64,000 nucleotides of DNA from Arthrobacter sp. EpRS71 (lineage in GTDB: Bacteria; Actinomycetota; Actinomycetes; Actinomycetales; Micrococcaceae), in the NCBI RefSeq assembly GCF_001512285.1, contig NZ_LNUV01000006.1:1097273-1161272 (forward strand), in the 5' to 3' direction. Position numbers and translations under genes: made by a program. This document shows, one piece after another, positions 63,236-64,000 of this stretch. Numbering within the stretch: the stretch's first letter is position 1; each line of letters opens with the position of its first letter. The notes below the pieces were generated by a model. The model was given only the letters and a program-made list of their open reading frames with translations, made no database searches and was not told the DNA's origin.

Positions 63236-64000
63236 TTAACGGCGCTTCTCACGAGGCCCGGCGGGGTAGCCTCCGCGACGGCTGGCGATGATGATCACCA
63301 AGGCAACCGCTGTAGGCAGTGCCGCGGCCAAGGGCACCAATTGGGCGCCCACGGTGGTGAGGGCGAAGGCTCCATAGACGGCACCCACGGCGATACCCAG
63401 TTGGATGGTCACCACTGTGAGACCGTTGGCAGCGTCTTTGTGCTCGCCGCCGGCCCGGAGAATCGCGGCCTGGTTGTAGATGCCCACCGCGCCGAACGCG
63501 ATGCCCCACAGCGTCATCAACCCGAACGCACCCACCCAGGTGCCCCCAGTGCAGGAAGCAGGGCGAACGCCAGCGTCAAGAGTACGACGGCGGCAATCAC
63601 CGCAGTGCGCGGGCGGGAGTCGGCCGTCATGCCGGCAATCCAGATACCCACCAAGCTCGCAATTCCCACCACGGACAGGGAGAGACTGGTTGCGGATTCC
63701 GGCAATCCGGACGCGAGCAGGAACGGCGCCACGTAGGTGAACAGTGTGAAATGGGCCAGCAACAGGAGAGGCCACGCAATGGCGATGGCCACGACGCCGG
63801 GCAGTTTCATGGCGGCCCGGAGGGATGGGGTTTTTTGGCTGGCGTGGTCGTGCGCGCCGGGGAGGAGCCAGAACGCCAGTACGGCCAAGAGCGCGCCCAC
63901 TCCAGCCAGAACCAGGAACGACGCCCGCCAGGTCATGAGGGAACCCATCAACGTTCCGATGGGAGCACCCACGGCCAACGCAATGCTGTTGCCGCTGAAG
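63236..64000 (-). pseudogene. MFS transporter (AraJ/DHA1-like), frameshifted and cut by the window edge
   Basis: Two overlapping minus-strand frames form one MFS C-terminal half. The first is open to the window end and carries ALAVGAPIGTLMGSLMTWRASF and FTLFTYVAPFLLASGLPESA. The second has TWVGAFGLMTLWGIAFGAVGIYNQ and PTAVALVIIIASRR. Adding one base in the C5 run at 63543-63547 (plus strand) restores a single frame reading ALGGTWVGAFG. Either a true frameshift or a homopolymer sequencing error. Likely an arabinose- or drug-type exporter. Confidence 0.75.

Overview
The window looks like chromosome of a high-GC actinobacterium of the Arthrobacter/Paenarthrobacter type (Micrococcaceae). This is inferred from the strong G/C third-position bias, GTG and TTG starts, translationally coupled ATGA overlaps, an actinobacterial SAM-IV-type riboswitch and the kinds of genes present. 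No rRNA, tRNA, CRISPR or phage structural genes were recognised. The genus is an inference; no database search was possible.

Layout. 0-8.6 kb: small acidic protein, SRPBCC protein, CYTH-CHAD protein, alpha/beta hydrolase, aldo/keto reductase and a heterodimeric ABC exporter. 8.7-14.7 kb: a partly decayed accessory block for reactive sulfur species. It holds a truncated, frameshifted serine resolvase fused against a truncated DUF2231 gene, then DUF302, a CsoR/CstR-type persulfide sensor, rhodanese-DUF2892, a TauE exporter, a rhodanese, a rhodanese stub running in frame into thioredoxin, an MBL-rhodanese (CstB-like) protein and an MFS gene with internal deletions. Four ATACCCC...GGGGTAT operators tie the block together. 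14.7-25.8 kb: ordinary genes (MOSC, VOC, AraC, a membrane protein with an XRE regulator, hydrolase, TetR/SDR, Nudix) and an exopolysaccharide-like pair (GT2 synthase, GH16-like hydrolase).

25.8-44.7 kb is a sulfur-scavenging island. It has divergent metQ and metNI transport genes, each followed by a flavin monooxygenase. Next come a PLP beta-synthase, an MFS exporter, a rhodanese and an MsnO8-type monooxygenase. Last is a six-gene operon (two flavin monooxygenases and a complete Dpp/Opp-like importer) behind a SAM-IV-type riboswitch. The likely logic is import of organosulfur compounds, FMNH2-dependent C-S cleavage and assimilation of the sulfur, switched off when SAM is plentiful.

44.7-50.5 kb: an amidohydrolase/GAF/MFS operon with a divergent RpiR regulator, an ArsR-SRPBCC pair and a short adenylate kinase. 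50.5-53.7 kb: a three-gene operon (acyl-CoA dehydrogenase-like, PIG-L deacetylase fused to a methyltransferase, GT2) that looks like an uncharacterised glyco-modification pathway. 53.8-58.3 kb: two tandem paralogous secreted proteins with YVTN-type propellers and FG-GAP repeats. 58.5-64 kb: a SulP-carbonic anhydrase fusion, a DUF1992 protein, an Amt ammonium transporter and an MFS gene that is frameshifted and cut by the window edge.

The main leads are the phased CstR-type regulon with its erosion scars, the SAM-IV-controlled organosulfur operon, the ACAD/PIG-L-MT/GT2 operon, the twin propeller proteins and a 19-bp REP-like element.
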